This document shows positions 54,374-63,965 of a stretch of 64,000 nt of DNA, piece after piece (positions within the stretch are counted from its first letter, which is position 1; every line of letters starts with the position of its first letter). The stretch is from NCBI GenBank assembly GCA_903919125.1, contig CAIXGS010000077.1, positions 35,818 through 99,817 on the forward strand, written 5' to 3'. This stretch comes from an uncultured Spartobacteria bacterium (GTDB lineage: Bacteria > Verrucomicrobiota > Verrucomicrobiia > Chthoniobacterales > Chthoniobacteraceae). A program made the position numbers and the translations under genes. The notes under the pieces were generated by a model, which saw nothing but the letters and a program-made list of their open reading frames with translations, ran no database searches and was not told where the DNA came from.

Positions 54374-57300
54374 TTAATGAAAATCATGCGACGCCGTCGC
54401 AGGTAGCGTCGAGGGCAGTGCTCGGATGCCTTGCGCTCGCAAATGCGTCACCCCTTCATTTTGCTGCACCACACCTTCGATCCGCAAAAATGCTTCCGCC
54501 GCGATAAGCAACCGGTGGCGCTCGTAAAGTCCAGGCGAAACGATGATGTTCGAAATCCCGCTCTCGTCCTCCAGACTCAGAAAAACAAAGCCCTTGGCCG
54601 TCCCCGGACGCTGCCGACAAATCACCATTCCAGCCGTTTCTAAATAAGAGTCGTGCGCGGCTTGGCGGAGTTCGGCTGCCGTCCAGGCGTTCGGCAATTG
54701 AGTGCGTAAAAACTGCATGGGATGTGGGCCAACCGTCACACGAGTGGTGGAAAAGTCCGCTTCCAACCGTTCCTCCGTGGTCATGGGCGTAAGCGGACAC
54801 CCCGCCGAAGTTACTGGTTGAACATCGCGCGCCGCCGCCATGGAAAATAGGTCCTCTTCCACAGGCTCCTGCACCTGCCAGAGAGCCTCGCGCCGATGCG
54901 CCGCCAACCCTTGCAGCGCTCCTGCACGCGCCAACGCCCGCAACTCGTCCCGGTTCAAACCCGCTCGCCGCTGGAAATCGGCCATCGCCGTAAACGCTTG
55001 CGCCTCCCGTTGCCGCAGCAACGCCTCCCCGTGCGCCACAGATAACTCGCGTATCATACACAACCCGAGCCGCACCGTGCCGTTGTCTACAACCGTGCAA
55101 CGCCACTGTGAATGCAAAACCGCCACCGGAAGCACACGCAAACCTCGTCCTCTGGCATCTCGGATAAGCGTGGCGCTGGAGTAAAAACCCATCGGCTGAT
55201 TGTTTAGCAACGAGGCATAAAACTCTGCAGCACGATGCACCTTCATCCAAGCGCTCGCATATGCAATAAGCGCAAAACTAATCGCATGGGATTCCGGAAA
55301 TCCGTAAAGCGCAAACGAACGCATCGACTGCAGTATTTTTTCTATCAACTCCTCACCATGATTGCGCTCACGCATCCGAAGGCGCAACCGGTCTGCAACC
55401 CGTTCCATGCGTTCCTTCGAGCGCATATCGCTTAGCGCCCGCCGCAATTCCTCAGCTTCCGGCGCGGTGAACCCCGCGATAACCATGGCAATACGCAACA
55501 ATTGCTCCTGAAAAAGCGCCACTCCCAACGTGCGTTTCAGGATCGGCTCCAGATCAGGATGCAGATAGGTCACCGGCTCTTTTCCTGCCCGTCGCGCAAG
55601 ATAAGGATGCACCATGTCTCCTTGGATCGGCCCGGGCCGAATGATCGCCACCTCCACAACGACATCATAAAAACAGCAGGGCTTCATCCTGGGCAAGGTC
55701 GCCATCTGGGCGCGGCTCTCAATTTGGAAAACGCCCACAGTATCCGCATTTTGCATCAGCGCATATGTAGCAGCGTCGTCCTTCGGAATAACCGCCAAGT
55801 CCACCGGACGCTGCCGATCCGCGCACAACTCCAGAGTGTCCTGAAGAACCGCCATCATCCCCAAACCCAGCAAATCCACCTTTATAATACCCAACTCCTC
55901 ACAGTCATATTTGTCCCACTGCGCAACAACACGCCCCTCCATCGAGGCGCGCTCCAACGGCACAATCGACGACAAACGACCACGACTCAGTATCATCCCG
56001 CCGGAATGCTGCCCGAGGTGGCGCGGCAATTTACGCAAAGATTCGTAGAGGCGCAGTGCCGCCGGGGCGCGTGGATGCGACGCAGAAACCCCTGCCTTTT
56101 CGAGTTGTTCCCGCACCGCAAGCGTGTTTGGAAAGTCGCCACTGGCAAAAAGCGCCGAGAAACGCCCCAATACCGCCGGGGAAAAATTGAGTGCCTTGCC
56201 GATTTCACGCATGGCCCCTCGACCCCGAAAAGTGATGACGTTCGCCGTCATGGCAGCGCCTTCGGGCGAATATCGACGGTAAACTTCCTGAATGACAGCC
56301 TCCCTGCGCGGCCCGCTGGGGAGATCCAGATCGATATCAGGCCAACTCGTGCGCCCCTCGGAAAGGAATCGCTCAAAAAGCAGTTCGCACGCTATGGGAT
56401 CACACGCGGTGATGCCAAGGGAGTAACAAACTGCGGAATTAGCCGCAGAACCACGACCCTGCACAAGGATGTTATGGCTGGTGCAGAAGTTCACTAAATC
56501 CCAAACTATGAGAAAATATCCTGAAAATCCGAGCTGCGAAATTAGGGAGAGTTCGCGCTCGAGTTGAGCCATCACCTTGCGTCCAAGGTGAGAGTAACGC
56601 GCCCTCGCCCCAGCCATCGTGACGGTGCGCAAAAAGGAGGCCATTGTTTCCCCTGGCGGCACTGGGTATTCGGGGAATCCATAGCCTAGATCTTTTAGGG
56701 TGAAGGGCAGAGATTCCGCCAGACGCACCGTATTGCTCACCGCCTGCGGACAATGAGCAAAGAGACGTTGCATTTGAGCAGGCGGACGCAAATGGCATTC
56801 GTTATTGGACGATAGCGCCTTTCCAGCGGCATCCAAATGCGTGTGGATGCGCATACAGGTAAATACATCGAGGATTTCGCGATCCTCTCTTCGGGCAATG
56901 CTCACGCCTCCGGTGGCAAGCGGGGAAAGTCCTCGCTCGGCGGCCAACTCGAGCAGGCGCCCATGCAAAAAAGCCTCCCCACGATGCAGATGCCTCTGGA
57001 GTTCGATGTACACATTTTCTGGACCAAACGCCGTCTCCAACCGCTGCACAGCCTCCAGTGCAAGGTGCGATTGACCGGTTTGAAGGGCGCGCTGCACTGG
57101 CCCTTCATGATCACCGGTGAGCGCGACAAGTCCTTCGGCAAACTCGGGTAACTCTTCCCAAAAAACCGGCGCATTTCCCTTCGAACCTCGCAAATGCGCG
57201 CGCGTGAGCAAATGACAAAGGTTGCGGTAGCCCGTTTCGGAGCGAACCAACACAGGGAGAACGCTGCCGTCAGCCAACGTGAGCTCAGCTCCGGTGATCG

Positions 57301-57487
57301 GGCGCACCCCCGTATCCAGTGCGGCCTTGTGGAGGCGCGGTATCCCGTAAACGCCGTTACGATCAGTCAAAGCGAGGGCGCACAAGCCGAGATGCGCCGC
57401 CTGCTCAACAAGCGCGGACGGATGCGAGGCCCCGCGCAAGAAGCTGAATGCACTACGCGCATGAAGCTCGACGTAATCCGTGCTCAT
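54374..57487 (-). CDS. dnaE2: Error-prone DNA polymerase DnaE2 (ImuC)
   Basis: This 1,037-residue C-family DNA polymerase is the catalytic subunit of the mutagenic ImuA-ImuB-DnaE2 system. It starts with a PHP domain, Y-V-E-L-H-A-R-S-A-F-S-F-L-R-G-A-S-H. The polymerase core has P-D-I-D-L-D (metal aspartates), the H-S-G-G-M segment and I-K-V-D-L-L-G-L-G-M. ATG at 57487 has a GGGAGAGG Shine-Dalgarno, and the start overlaps the imuB stop by 4 bp. It lacks the long C-terminal extension of replicative DnaE. Induced in the SOS response in known systems. Confidence 0.96.
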   Translation of the reverse strand: MSTDYVELHARSAFSFLRGASHPSALVEQAAHLGLCALALTDRNGVYGIPRLHKAALDTGVRPITGAELTLADGSVLPVLVRSETGYRNLCHLLTRAHLRGSKGNAPVFWEELPEFAEGLVALTGDHEGPVQRALQTGQSHLALEAVQRLETAFGPENVYIELQRHLHRGEAFLHGRLLELAAERGLSPLATGGVSIARREDREILDVFTCMRIHTHLDAAGKALSSNNECHLRPPAQMQRLFAHCPQAVSNTVRLAESLPFTLKDLGYGFPEYPVPPGETMASFLRTVTMAGARARYSHLGRKVMAQLERELSLISQLGFSGYFLIVWDLVNFCTSHNILVQGRGSAANSAVCYSLGITACDPIACELLFERFLSEGRTSWPDIDLDLPSGPRREAVIQEVYRRYSPEGAAMTANVITFRGRGAMREIGKALNFSPAVLGRFSALFASGDFPNTLAVREQLEKAGVSASHPRAPAALRLYESLRKLPRHLGQHSGGMILSRGRLSSIVPLERASMEGRVVAQWDKYDCEELGIIKVDLLGLGMMAVLQDTLELCADRQRPVDLAVIPKDDAATYALMQNADTVGVFQIESRAQMATLPRMKPCCFYDVVVEVAIIRPGPIQGDMVHPYLARRAGKEPVTYLHPDLEPILKRTLGVALFQEQLLRIAMVIAGFTAPEAEELRRALSDMRSKERMERVADRLRLRMRERNHGEELIEKILQSMRSFALYGFPESHAISFALIAYASAWMKVHRAAEFYASLLNNQPMGFYSSATLIRDARGRGLRVLPVAVLHSQWRCTVVDNGTVRLGLCMIRELSVAHGEALLRQREAQAFTAMADFQRRAGLNRDELRALARAGALQGLAAHRREALWQVQEPVEEDLFSMAAARDVQPVTSAGCPLTPMTTEERLEADFSTTRVTVGPHPMQFLRTQLPNAWTAAELRQAAHDSYLETAGMVICRQRPGTAKGFVFLSLEDESGISNIIVSPGLYERHRLLIAAEAFLRIEGVVQQNEGVTHLRAQGIRALPSTLPATASHDFH

Positions 57488-59058
57488 CGCCTCTCCCTCT
57501 TTGAGGGCCACACCGCCGCATCATAGCAGCCTTCAACAAACCACACGCCAGCAGTAGCGACTCCCGTGAGGTTCAAACAGAGCCTGTACAAACCACGCGC
57601 TGAGCCGCCCAAAAGCACGTCCCACTGCTCGCTATGCCACGGGTGAGAATCCCACCAGTCGCCGGAAAGTCGGAACGGTCCTCGGCTTTCCACCACCGGA
57701 CCACTCACCACGCCGGATGCCACATAAGCGGGTTGATGCGCCTTGAGCTGCACCTGCGCTGCCAACGCTGGGCGAAACCTCCTCAACGGCAGCCCCAACA
57801 ACACGCCATTGAGGGAACTGACACCGCCACAAGGTTCTTCCACCCTGTTGGTTTCCCGCGCTACAAACTCGCTCGTTGGGTCTGCCAGAACAAAGACGTC
57901 GCTCCGGTACGTATTGCTTGCCACCGGAACGCCGACTCGATCTTCACCCACAAGTGCACGCAGCCGAGCCAGAGTTTCGCCAAAACGGTTCGGATCTCGC
58001 AACGGGTTTTCAAACAGTGCCAACTGTTGGGAAGAGGGCGTGGTCGCCTCAATTTTCAAAATTGCTCCGGTGAGGGATGCCTCAAATTGGAGTGTCTCCA
58101 AGTGGGTTTCAAGGATGCGCAACAGCACTGCTTCCTCGCGACTAGGAGCGGGCACAGTAAATCGCCGTTCGTACGCCCCTCCATTATCGAGATTAAAACG
58201 CAGCAGCAACCCCGCTGCAACCCGATGAAGCAGACGCATGCGCGAGCAAAGCTGCTCCAACATTCGGTTAAGCGTAAATAGGATTGGCGCGACGGTTTCC
58301 ACCGGATGTTCAAAATCCACCGCTAGTTCCAGTGGCTCGGAAAACGTTTCCAAACGCAGCACACTTTCGCGCGAATCCCGAGCAATTTCCCAGAGCACAC
58401 TAGCCTCTGGGCCGAGACGTTCGAGCGCAGCTTGCCGAGGAAGGCGCAGCAAATCCCCCAGCGTCGAGAGCCCCCAATCGTGGAGTTGGCGGCACAGGAA
58501 CCCCGACACCCCCAGTTCCTCAAAACGCAATTCCTCCACAAATGCCTCTGCCACCTCCTCCACACGCACCGGTTGGGCCCTGCGTGCAGCACACAACGCC
58601 AGCCCTGGTTTCAACGCGATCCCCAGCTTCGCCTCAATGCCTTCATTCACACGCAATCGCCGAAGCGTTTCCTCGCCCCACTCCGTCCAGTACTCCATAC
58701 CCACACCAGCCCTTACGCCGCGCAAATCAAGCATCCAGAGGTTATTAGCTTGCTTCTCCACTCGCGGCGAAAGCGTTTCGACAAACTGCAACAGTCGGCG
58801 CCCGAGCCTCGCCTCAGCCACCTCCGAGGCCAAAAGCAACACCAACTGCGCACACCGCGCCATAGCCTGCGTCGCTACCATCCCCGCACGCACCCCTTGC
58901 GCCTCTGCGCCCGCACTCACCTCCAGCAAAACGCCCCGAGTTGAACCGCCCTCAACCACAGCCACGAACTGCGACTTTTCAGCCGGAGCTTCCAAAAGCG
59001 CCGCTTGCAGTCGAAAGCGCGGCACTATCAGTGCCGCATAATGTTGATTAGCGTGCAT
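57484..59058 (-). CDS. imuB: Y-family polymerase-like protein ImuB
   Basis: This 524-residue member of the Y-family fold lacks the usual catalytic acids in its N-terminal palm. It serves in known systems as the hub that links DnaE2 to the sliding clamp. C-A-A-R-R-A-Q-P is near the fingers, and L-x-D-W-G-L-S-T-L-G-D-L-L-R-L-P is a clear helix-hairpin-helix region. Order and overlap (imuA, imuB, dnaE2) identify it. ATG at 59058 was used. A 121-bp gap separates it from imuA. Clamp-binding and ImuA-binding motifs were not located with confidence. Confidence 0.93.
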   Translation of the reverse strand: MHANQHYAALIVPRFRLQAALLEAPAEKSQFVAVVEGGSTRGVLLEVSAGAEAQGVRAGMVATQAMARCAQLVLLLASEVAEARLGRRLLQFVETLSPRVEKQANNLWMLDLRGVRAGVGMEYWTEWGEETLRRLRVNEGIEAKLGIALKPGLALCAARRAQPVRVEEVAEAFVEELRFEELGVSGFLCRQLHDWGLSTLGDLLRLPRQAALERLGPEASVLWEIARDSRESVLRLETFSEPLELAVDFEHPVETVAPILFTLNRMLEQLCSRMRLLHRVAAGLLLRFNLDNGGAYERRFTVPAPSREEAVLLRILETHLETLQFEASLTGAILKIEATTPSSQQLALFENPLRDPNRFGETLARLRALVGEDRVGVPVASNTYRSDVFVLADPTSEFVARETNRVEEPCGGVSSLNGVLLGLPLRRFRPALAAQVQLKAHQPAYVASGVVSGPVVESRGPFRLSGDWWDSHPWHSEQWDVLLGGSARGLYRLCLNLTGVATAGVWFVEGCYDAAVWPSKRERR

Positions 59059-59179
59059 GCGTTAATAAACTTTCACATTAATTCCCGAGGAAGACTCGTC
59101 GCACGTGAGCTTTGGTTTGGCAAAAGACGCCACCCACTCCACCCACAAATACCTCACCGCCCCCGAGCCCACCGCGCCT

Positions 59180-59887
59180 CTACGCAATCTTACGGAAACC
59201 TCCCGCGACAAGCGGCGTGCGTCCACGGACAAACACCTGCACTAGGGCCTCCCGCCGCAGCGCCTCGCGAGGACGCTCCAAGGCGTCCAGCGTCCAACCG
59301 CAGCCCACCGCAACGCGCACCCTCGCCCCTTCCACTATCGGGGTCGGAGTCAACACCACTAAAACGTTCTCGCGCTGCTCCACCAAACGGTGGAACCGGT
59401 GCCAGTGCGAACCCGAAACCCGCTGCAATGCCTCCGGCGAAACGCCCTGCAAATCCAACACCACCCAAGACGCATTCCCGTCGCGCAACAGTAAATCCAC
59501 CGACTTGAGCGCCAGCACCGCCTCCCCGCAGCGCACCCAAAGCATTCTTCGCAAGCGCTGCGCCTCCCAGTCCGCCACCTCCAGAGTGTCGCCCGCATCC
59601 ACCCACGCCCCAAGCCACCCCCTCTTCGCAGAAGCCTCCAACAGTGCATCCATAACCAACCCCGCCCCACCGAGCCCACCACAGATTTCCGTAACCTCGC
59701 CCAACCGCAACCCCTGTGTCTGCGCATCCCACTCCGCCACGCCCGTACTCAAAGTCTTTCGTGCCGGCTCAGCCTCCCATGCGGGCGCGGCTCCAGCAAA
59801 ACGCCCTGCCAACAAGGCACGCAAATCCGCTATCACCGAATGCGGTGCCACCCCTTCCACCCCTTCGATCTCGAGCGCCTTGACCAT
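59180..59887 (-). CDS. imuA: RecA-like accessory protein ImuA
   Basis: This 235-residue RecA-like protein is encoded between lexA and imuB, as in known mutasome cassettes. The Walker A region is degenerate, C-G-G-L-G-G-A-G-L, without the usual Lys-Thr, so ATP binding may be weak or lost. L-S-T-G-V-A-E-W-D-A and V-L-D-L-Q-G-V-S are family-like. It starts 2 bp after the lexA stop. The protein is small, as usual for the ImuA group. Confidence 0.88.
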   Translation of the reverse strand: MVKALEIEGVEGVAPHSVIADLRALLAGRFAGAAPAWEAEPARKTLSTGVAEWDAQTQGLRLGEVTEICGGLGGAGLVMDALLEASAKRGWLGAWVDAGDTLEVADWEAQRLRRMLWVRCGEAVLALKSVDLLLRDGNASWVVLDLQGVSPEALQRVSGSHWHRFHRLVEQRENVLVVLTPTPIVEGARVRVAVGCGWTLDALERPREALRREALVQVFVRGRTPLVAGGFRKIA

Positions 59888-59889
59888 AT

Positions 59890-60624
59890 TTATTGCACAC
59901 CTCCCTGCCGGATTAATCCGCGAAACACTCCCGCAATACGCACACTTTCCGCTGGGAAAATCATGTCCTCATAAGCAGGGTTACTTGCGCGCAACAGCAC
60001 TTCATCCGCCTGCGAGGGCGGCACACTTTTACCCTCGGCGCTCCAGAAAATACGCTTGAGAGTCGCCTCGCAATCCCCCCCCGCTCCGTTGGTAATCACT
60101 GCGGCGATCTCTCCCTGATGCGCCTCTGTCCCGGGTCGCAACAGCACCAAGTCGCCATCAAAAATACCATCACCCGTCATTGAGTTGCCCTTAATGCGCA
60201 ACAAAAAGTCACCCGGTTGCGACCTCAGCACTGAGCCTACCCCTACAGACTCCACCTCTTCACCGGCGATCACCTCTTCGAGAGGCCCCGCTGGAATCGC
60301 TCCCAAAATGGGTAGCAACAATAAACTCGGAGCAGCCTGCGGAAATGCGGTGATTTTGGAATGCGCGCCGCTGCACAACAACCTCCCTTCTTCAGTGGAA
60401 ACCACCAAACGCTGCCTCCCCTTGACTCCGCCCCCCTGGATCTCAACGACTCCTAGCCGCTCCATGCGTTTGAGCGTAGGCGCTAGGCTACTTTCCGCCC
60501 TGAGCCCAAGGTCGGAGACAAGATCCGAGATAAAGTTGGGCTGCCGGAGGCGTTCACGCCGCACGACGGCGTCCAGTACGCGCCGCTGCGCGAAGGAAAG
60601 GCTGGAAGAGAATGGGCGCGTCAT
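59890..60624 (-). CDS. lexA: LexA-type SOS repressor heading the imu operon
   Basis: This 244-residue repressor has a winged-helix DNA-binding part (about 8-65) and a S24 peptidase domain. The autocleavage site A112-G113 (I-P-A-G) and the Ser-Lys dyad S148 (G-N-S-M) and K190 (A-T-L-K-R) are intact. So RecA-stimulated self-cleavage is expected and the operon should be SOS-inducible. ATG at 60624 was chosen over longer frames because the repressor motif starts there. A TGTTC half-site lies upstream on the coding strand (60651-60655), but its partner half is not clear, so no operator is claimed. The rest of the cassette follows directly. Confidence 0.93.
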   Translation of the reverse strand: MTRPFSSSLSFAQRRVLDAVVRRERLRQPNFISDLVSDLGLRAESSLAPTLKRMERLGVVEIQGGGVKGRQRLVVSTEEGRLLCSGAHSKITAFPQAAPSLLLLPILGAIPAGPLEEVIAGEEVESVGVGSVLRSQPGDFLLRIKGNSMTGDGIFDGDLVLLRPGTEAHQGEIAAVITNGAGGDCEATLKRIFWSAEGKSVPPSQADEVLLRASNPAYEDMIFPAESVRIAGVFRGLIRQGGVQ

Positions 60625-60892
60625 AATATCATGTAATAACACGATAGATTGAACAACGCAATAGAGCGCACACATTTTTTCACCTCTCTACTGCTTAGAG
60701 GCCAGCGTCAAGCAGTTGGCACCTCGACTGGGAGAAGGTAATTGAGACAGAAAGAAGGTTTTCCACCACTTTTCTCCAGTAACCGTTCTTCGGTTCAAAA
60801 ACAAACGCCCATCAAGCGCCTCAACAGGGTTTTCTTTGCCTTTTTAACGTCCTGCGGTTTCGATAACATCCCCATATTCAAGCCCTACCTTT

Positions 60893-62173
60893 ATGAAACC
60901 GTTCCGCATCCAACCCAGTTCCCGCCTGCAAGACGTCCGCTATGAAATTCGCGGTCCTCTCGCCAGACGCGCAGCTGAATTGGAAAAGGCTGGTTATGAG
61001 ATTATTAAGCTAAACATTGGCAACCCAGGCGCCTTCGGTTTTCGAGCACCAGAAACCATGCGACTGGCTATGATCGAAAACCTACGTGAGGCTGATGCCT
61101 ACTGCTATCAGAAGGGGATTTTTCCCGCCCGAGAGGCGGTAGTCATGCAGCAGCAAACTCGTGGGGTTAAAGATATTACTGCCGATGACGTCTTCATGGG
61201 AAACGGCGTTTCAGAACTCATTCTATTCTGCCTTTCAGCCCTCTTGGAAACCGACGACGAGGTTCTTATTCCCAGTCCGGACTATCCGCTATGGACCGCC
61301 GCAACCACGCTTCACTCAGGGAAGGCGGTGCACTATCCCTGCCACCCAGAAAAAGGTTTTGTCCCTGATCCACAGGAGATCCGAGCCCTAATCACCCCAA
61401 GAACCCGAGCGATTGTTGTCATTAATCCCAACAACCCCACCGGAGCCGTCTACCCACTAGAAGTGGTCACTCAATTGGCCAAGTTAGCTGAGGAGCATCA
61501 TTTGGTGATGTTTTCAGACGAAATTTACGACCAAGTTCTTTTTGACACTGCCACGCACGTCCCGATGGCTACCTTGGTCAAAAAAACCCTCTGTGCGACT
61601 TTTGGCGGCCTCTCCAAAGTATACCGGGCATGCGGGTTTCGGGTGGGTTGGGTGAGTTTCACGGGTGAAAAGGGCGGTGCGCGGGAGTACCTCCAAGCGT
61701 TGGAATTGCTGGCAAGCTTGCGGTTGTGCTCCAATGTTCCCGGCCAATGGGCCGTTCAAACCGCGCTCGGAGGGAAGCAATCCATTAACGAATTAACCCG
61801 CCCGGAAGGCCGGTTATGGAAGACGCGCAAGGCCATTCAGGATGCGGTGACCCATTCTCCATTTCTTTACTCGCAAATCCCAATGGGGGCCATGTACGCG
61901 TTCATCGGAGTCAATCTCGCTCGCCTTCCTCACTTCGACGACCAGAAATTTGCCTTAGAATTGCTGGAGCGCAAACACGTGCTTGTCGCACCGGGGAGCA
62001 GCTTCAACGTGCCATACCACAATCATTTTCGAGTCACCTTGCTGCCAGATTGGGAAACCATGCGTGATGTCTTCGAGCGCATTAATGAACTCCTGCTCGA
62101 ATACGCCGCCGCTCCCCATCCCGCCTCAGTGACGGCGACTCTTCCCGCTCCCAACAGCTCAGCTTCGGCGTAG
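60893..62173 (+). CDS. alaA: PLP-dependent aminotransferase, alanine aminotransferase type (AlaA-like)
   Basis: This 426-residue enzyme transfers an amino group between alanine or a similar amino acid and 2-oxoglutarate. P-D-Y-P-L-W-T-A, N-P-N-N-P-T-G-A and S-D-E-I-Y-D are fold-type-I marks, and the PLP lysine is in G-L-S-K-V-Y-R-A. It closely resembles E. coli AlaA-type proteins by these motifs. The C-terminal 15 bp overlap the convergent gene. Upstream is the divergent lexA-imu operon; no promoter overlap was resolved. Confidence 0.9.
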   Translation: MKPFRIQPSSRLQDVRYEIRGPLARRAAELEKAGYEIIKLNIGNPGAFGFRAPETMRLAMIENLREADAYCYQKGIFPAREAVVMQQQTRGVKDITADDVFMGNGVSELILFCLSALLETDDEVLIPSPDYPLWTAATTLHSGKAVHYPCHPEKGFVPDPQEIRALITPRTRAIVVINPNNPTGAVYPLEVVTQLAKLAEEHHLVMFSDEIYDQVLFDTATHVPMATLVKKTLCATFGGLSKVYRACGFRVGWVSFTGEKGGAREYLQALELLASLRLCSNVPGQWAVQTALGGKQSINELTRPEGRLWKTRKAIQDAVTHSPFLYSQIPMGAMYAFIGVNLARLPHFDDQKFALELLERKHVLVAPGSSFNVPYHNHFRVTLLPDWETMRDVFERINELLLEYAAAPHPASVTATLPAPNSSASA

Positions 62174-63757
62174 ACGCGCTTGAATGATCGCCGCAAGACG
62201 CTCTTCCAAGTCGGGGTGCCGATCCAGAAGACGCTCAAAACTGCCGTGGCGCAGCAACAGCAGTTCACAAGGCTCCTGTGCTCGCACACTTTCAGCATCC
62301 GGCACGCCGAACATCAGCGAGTTTTCTCCAAATACTGCCCCCGGACCCACTTGGGTGACCCTCTCGCCATTTCGTAAAATCTCAGCCCTGCCTTGCAGCA
62401 ACAAGTAAAAGCCATCCGCCTCCACGCCTTGCTGTTGCACAAAAGCGCCCGCTTCGATGAAAAGGCGTTCCAGCATCCTTGATGCCTCACTTAACAACGT
62501 TTCAGAGGCCAGTTTGAAAACCTCCACACGTCGAATTAGGGAGTGATCCTGATCTCGCTGCGCAATATTTTCTAGCAATGCCTCTGCGCACGCCATTGCG
62601 AAAGGAGCGTCTTCGATCGTAGCCTTCACTTGCTGTAATCGCACCCCCGTACGAAGCTTTTGACGGACGCCATCGAACAAAGCCCTATCGGCTTCTGGAT
62701 CATGAAACGCTTGGCCAGGCACACTGTATTCACTCACTCCGCGCAACGGCAGGCACACCGTCGCCGGTCCAATGCAGGCATTTACCTTTGTCGCAATCCA
62801 TTCGCCAATGCGAACGCATTCCTGAGGAGAAGTTCGCATCATAACTAAACCGTCTCCAGCATCCAAAAAATGGCGACCCACAAAGGACTTAGGAATCGAA
62901 TCACCGCGCAGATGAACCACATCGGTCCCACCTGGAACAACCACACAGGGCACTCCCGTCCTAGCCGTCGCGCCCATCCTGTCGGGGGCCGCAGGGAAGG
63001 CACCGCCCACGACTGCATCAGCCACGTCGCTCAAGCAAAAATCCAATACACCATTTGCGAAGCGACCTCCCACCACGGCGTCCATTAAGCGCCCCCCCAA
63101 GCCCTTACCCGTAAAAGGATGCACATCCATGCCTGCGTCCTGCAACAATCCGTAAGAACGACTTACACCCGAATCCAGCTGCCCGAATTGACTCGCCACC
63201 ACTAATGGCCGATCCGTTTTCGCCGCACCCGCGGCACCGAACTCCACCATTCCACACACCGCGCCCGCAGCACGAATCAATGCCGGTCTCACCACCCGGT
63301 TCAGACTGTCGGGTTCAAGTAGACTAGGCACGAGGACCATGTCCTTAAATACACGCTTTAGCCCGAGTTTCTCCCCAGAAAGATGCGACACCAAAACACT
63401 GGGGAGTCCAAATGGAAGCATCCCCAAAGCATTTCCCACGATTCTCCCAGCACACATTCCCCCAGCTGTCACTAAACCATCCAGGCCACCCCCCAAAAAG
63501 AGCTGTAACAGCAGCTGACCAAGAGATTCAGACATCACCGCCGCTGCCCGGCTCCGCTCCTCATGAAGCGCCCCCAACGGGCGGCCCGCCCTCAACAAAA
63601 CCTCCTCTCGAGCGAAATCCGGCCGTATTTGTGGCGTCCCTCGGAGTCCGATATCCACCAGAATCGTCCGATGCCCACGCCTCTTTATACAATCTGATAA
63701 ATACTGATGCACCACTCCCTTAGTGTCTAAGGTACCGAGCACAGCGATAGTGGCCAT
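62159..63757 (-). CDS. UPF0261 (Tm-1-like) protein fused to a cyclic-nucleotide-binding domain
   Basis: This 532-residue protein starts with the UPF0261/Tm-1-like ATP-binding domain (about 1-400): V-L-G-T-L-D-T-K-G, G-L-V-T-A-G-G-M-C-A-G and G-L-P-S-V-L-V-S-H-L-S-G. A C-terminal cyclic-nucleotide-binding-like domain (about 425-525) follows, with G-F-Y-L-L-L-Q-G-R-A-E-I and V-F-G-E-N-S-L-M-F-G. Tm-1-like proteins bind ATP; their bacterial role is unknown. The fusion suggests cAMP/cGMP control. It overlaps alaA tail to tail by 15 bp. ATG at 63757 was used. Confidence 0.88.
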   Translation of the reverse strand: MATIAVLGTLDTKGVVHQYLSDCIKRRGHRTILVDIGLRGTPQIRPDFAREEVLLRAGRPLGALHEERSRAAAVMSESLGQLLLQLFLGGGLDGLVTAGGMCAGRIVGNALGMLPFGLPSVLVSHLSGEKLGLKRVFKDMVLVPSLLEPDSLNRVVRPALIRAAGAVCGMVEFGAAGAAKTDRPLVVASQFGQLDSGVSRSYGLLQDAGMDVHPFTGKGLGGRLMDAVVGGRFANGVLDFCLSDVADAVVGGAFPAAPDRMGATARTGVPCVVVPGGTDVVHLRGDSIPKSFVGRHFLDAGDGLVMMRTSPQECVRIGEWIATKVNACIGPATVCLPLRGVSEYSVPGQAFHDPEADRALFDGVRQKLRTGVRLQQVKATIEDAPFAMACAEALLENIAQRDQDHSLIRRVEVFKLASETLLSEASRMLERLFIEAGAFVQQQGVEADGFYLLLQGRAEILRNGERVTQVGPGAVFGENSLMFGVPDAESVRAQEPCELLLLRHGSFERLLDRHPDLEERLAAIIQARLRRS

Positions 63758-63918
63758 GAGTTTTACAAAGAAGGAAACGAAATCTATTTAACGACTTTCA
63801 CAACACCACAAAAGACGGCTTCTTTGCCACACTCAACTGACGATAAGCCTTAAAAATCCGTTTCAGATAGAAAGCCCCCCCCACGGAAAAGCCATTCCCC
63901 CCCAGTCCCCTTCCCCCC

Positions 63919-63961
63919 AAAAAAAGGCCGCCCCGTTCGGGCTTTCACCTAAACGGGGCGG
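63919..63961 (-). terminator. rRNA operon terminator
   Basis: A 10-bp GC-rich stem, ccgccccgtt / aacggggcgg (63928-63937 and 63952-63961), is followed on the minus strand by CC and then T7 (63925-63919). It lies directly after the 5S rRNA 3' end, so it ends the rRNA operon that enters from the right. Confidence 0.9.
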
Positions 63962-63965
63962 GGAT

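Noticed and set aside
55502..56497. A 331-codon plus-strand open frame opposite dnaE2
   Set aside because: It is antisense to the polymerase core and shows no domain or plausible start context.
59112..60059. A 315-codon plus-strand open frame opposite imuA and lexA
   Set aside because: It lies wholly opposite two well-supported genes and its product is rich in Pro, Ser, Thr, Arg and Cys, as expected for an antisense shadow.
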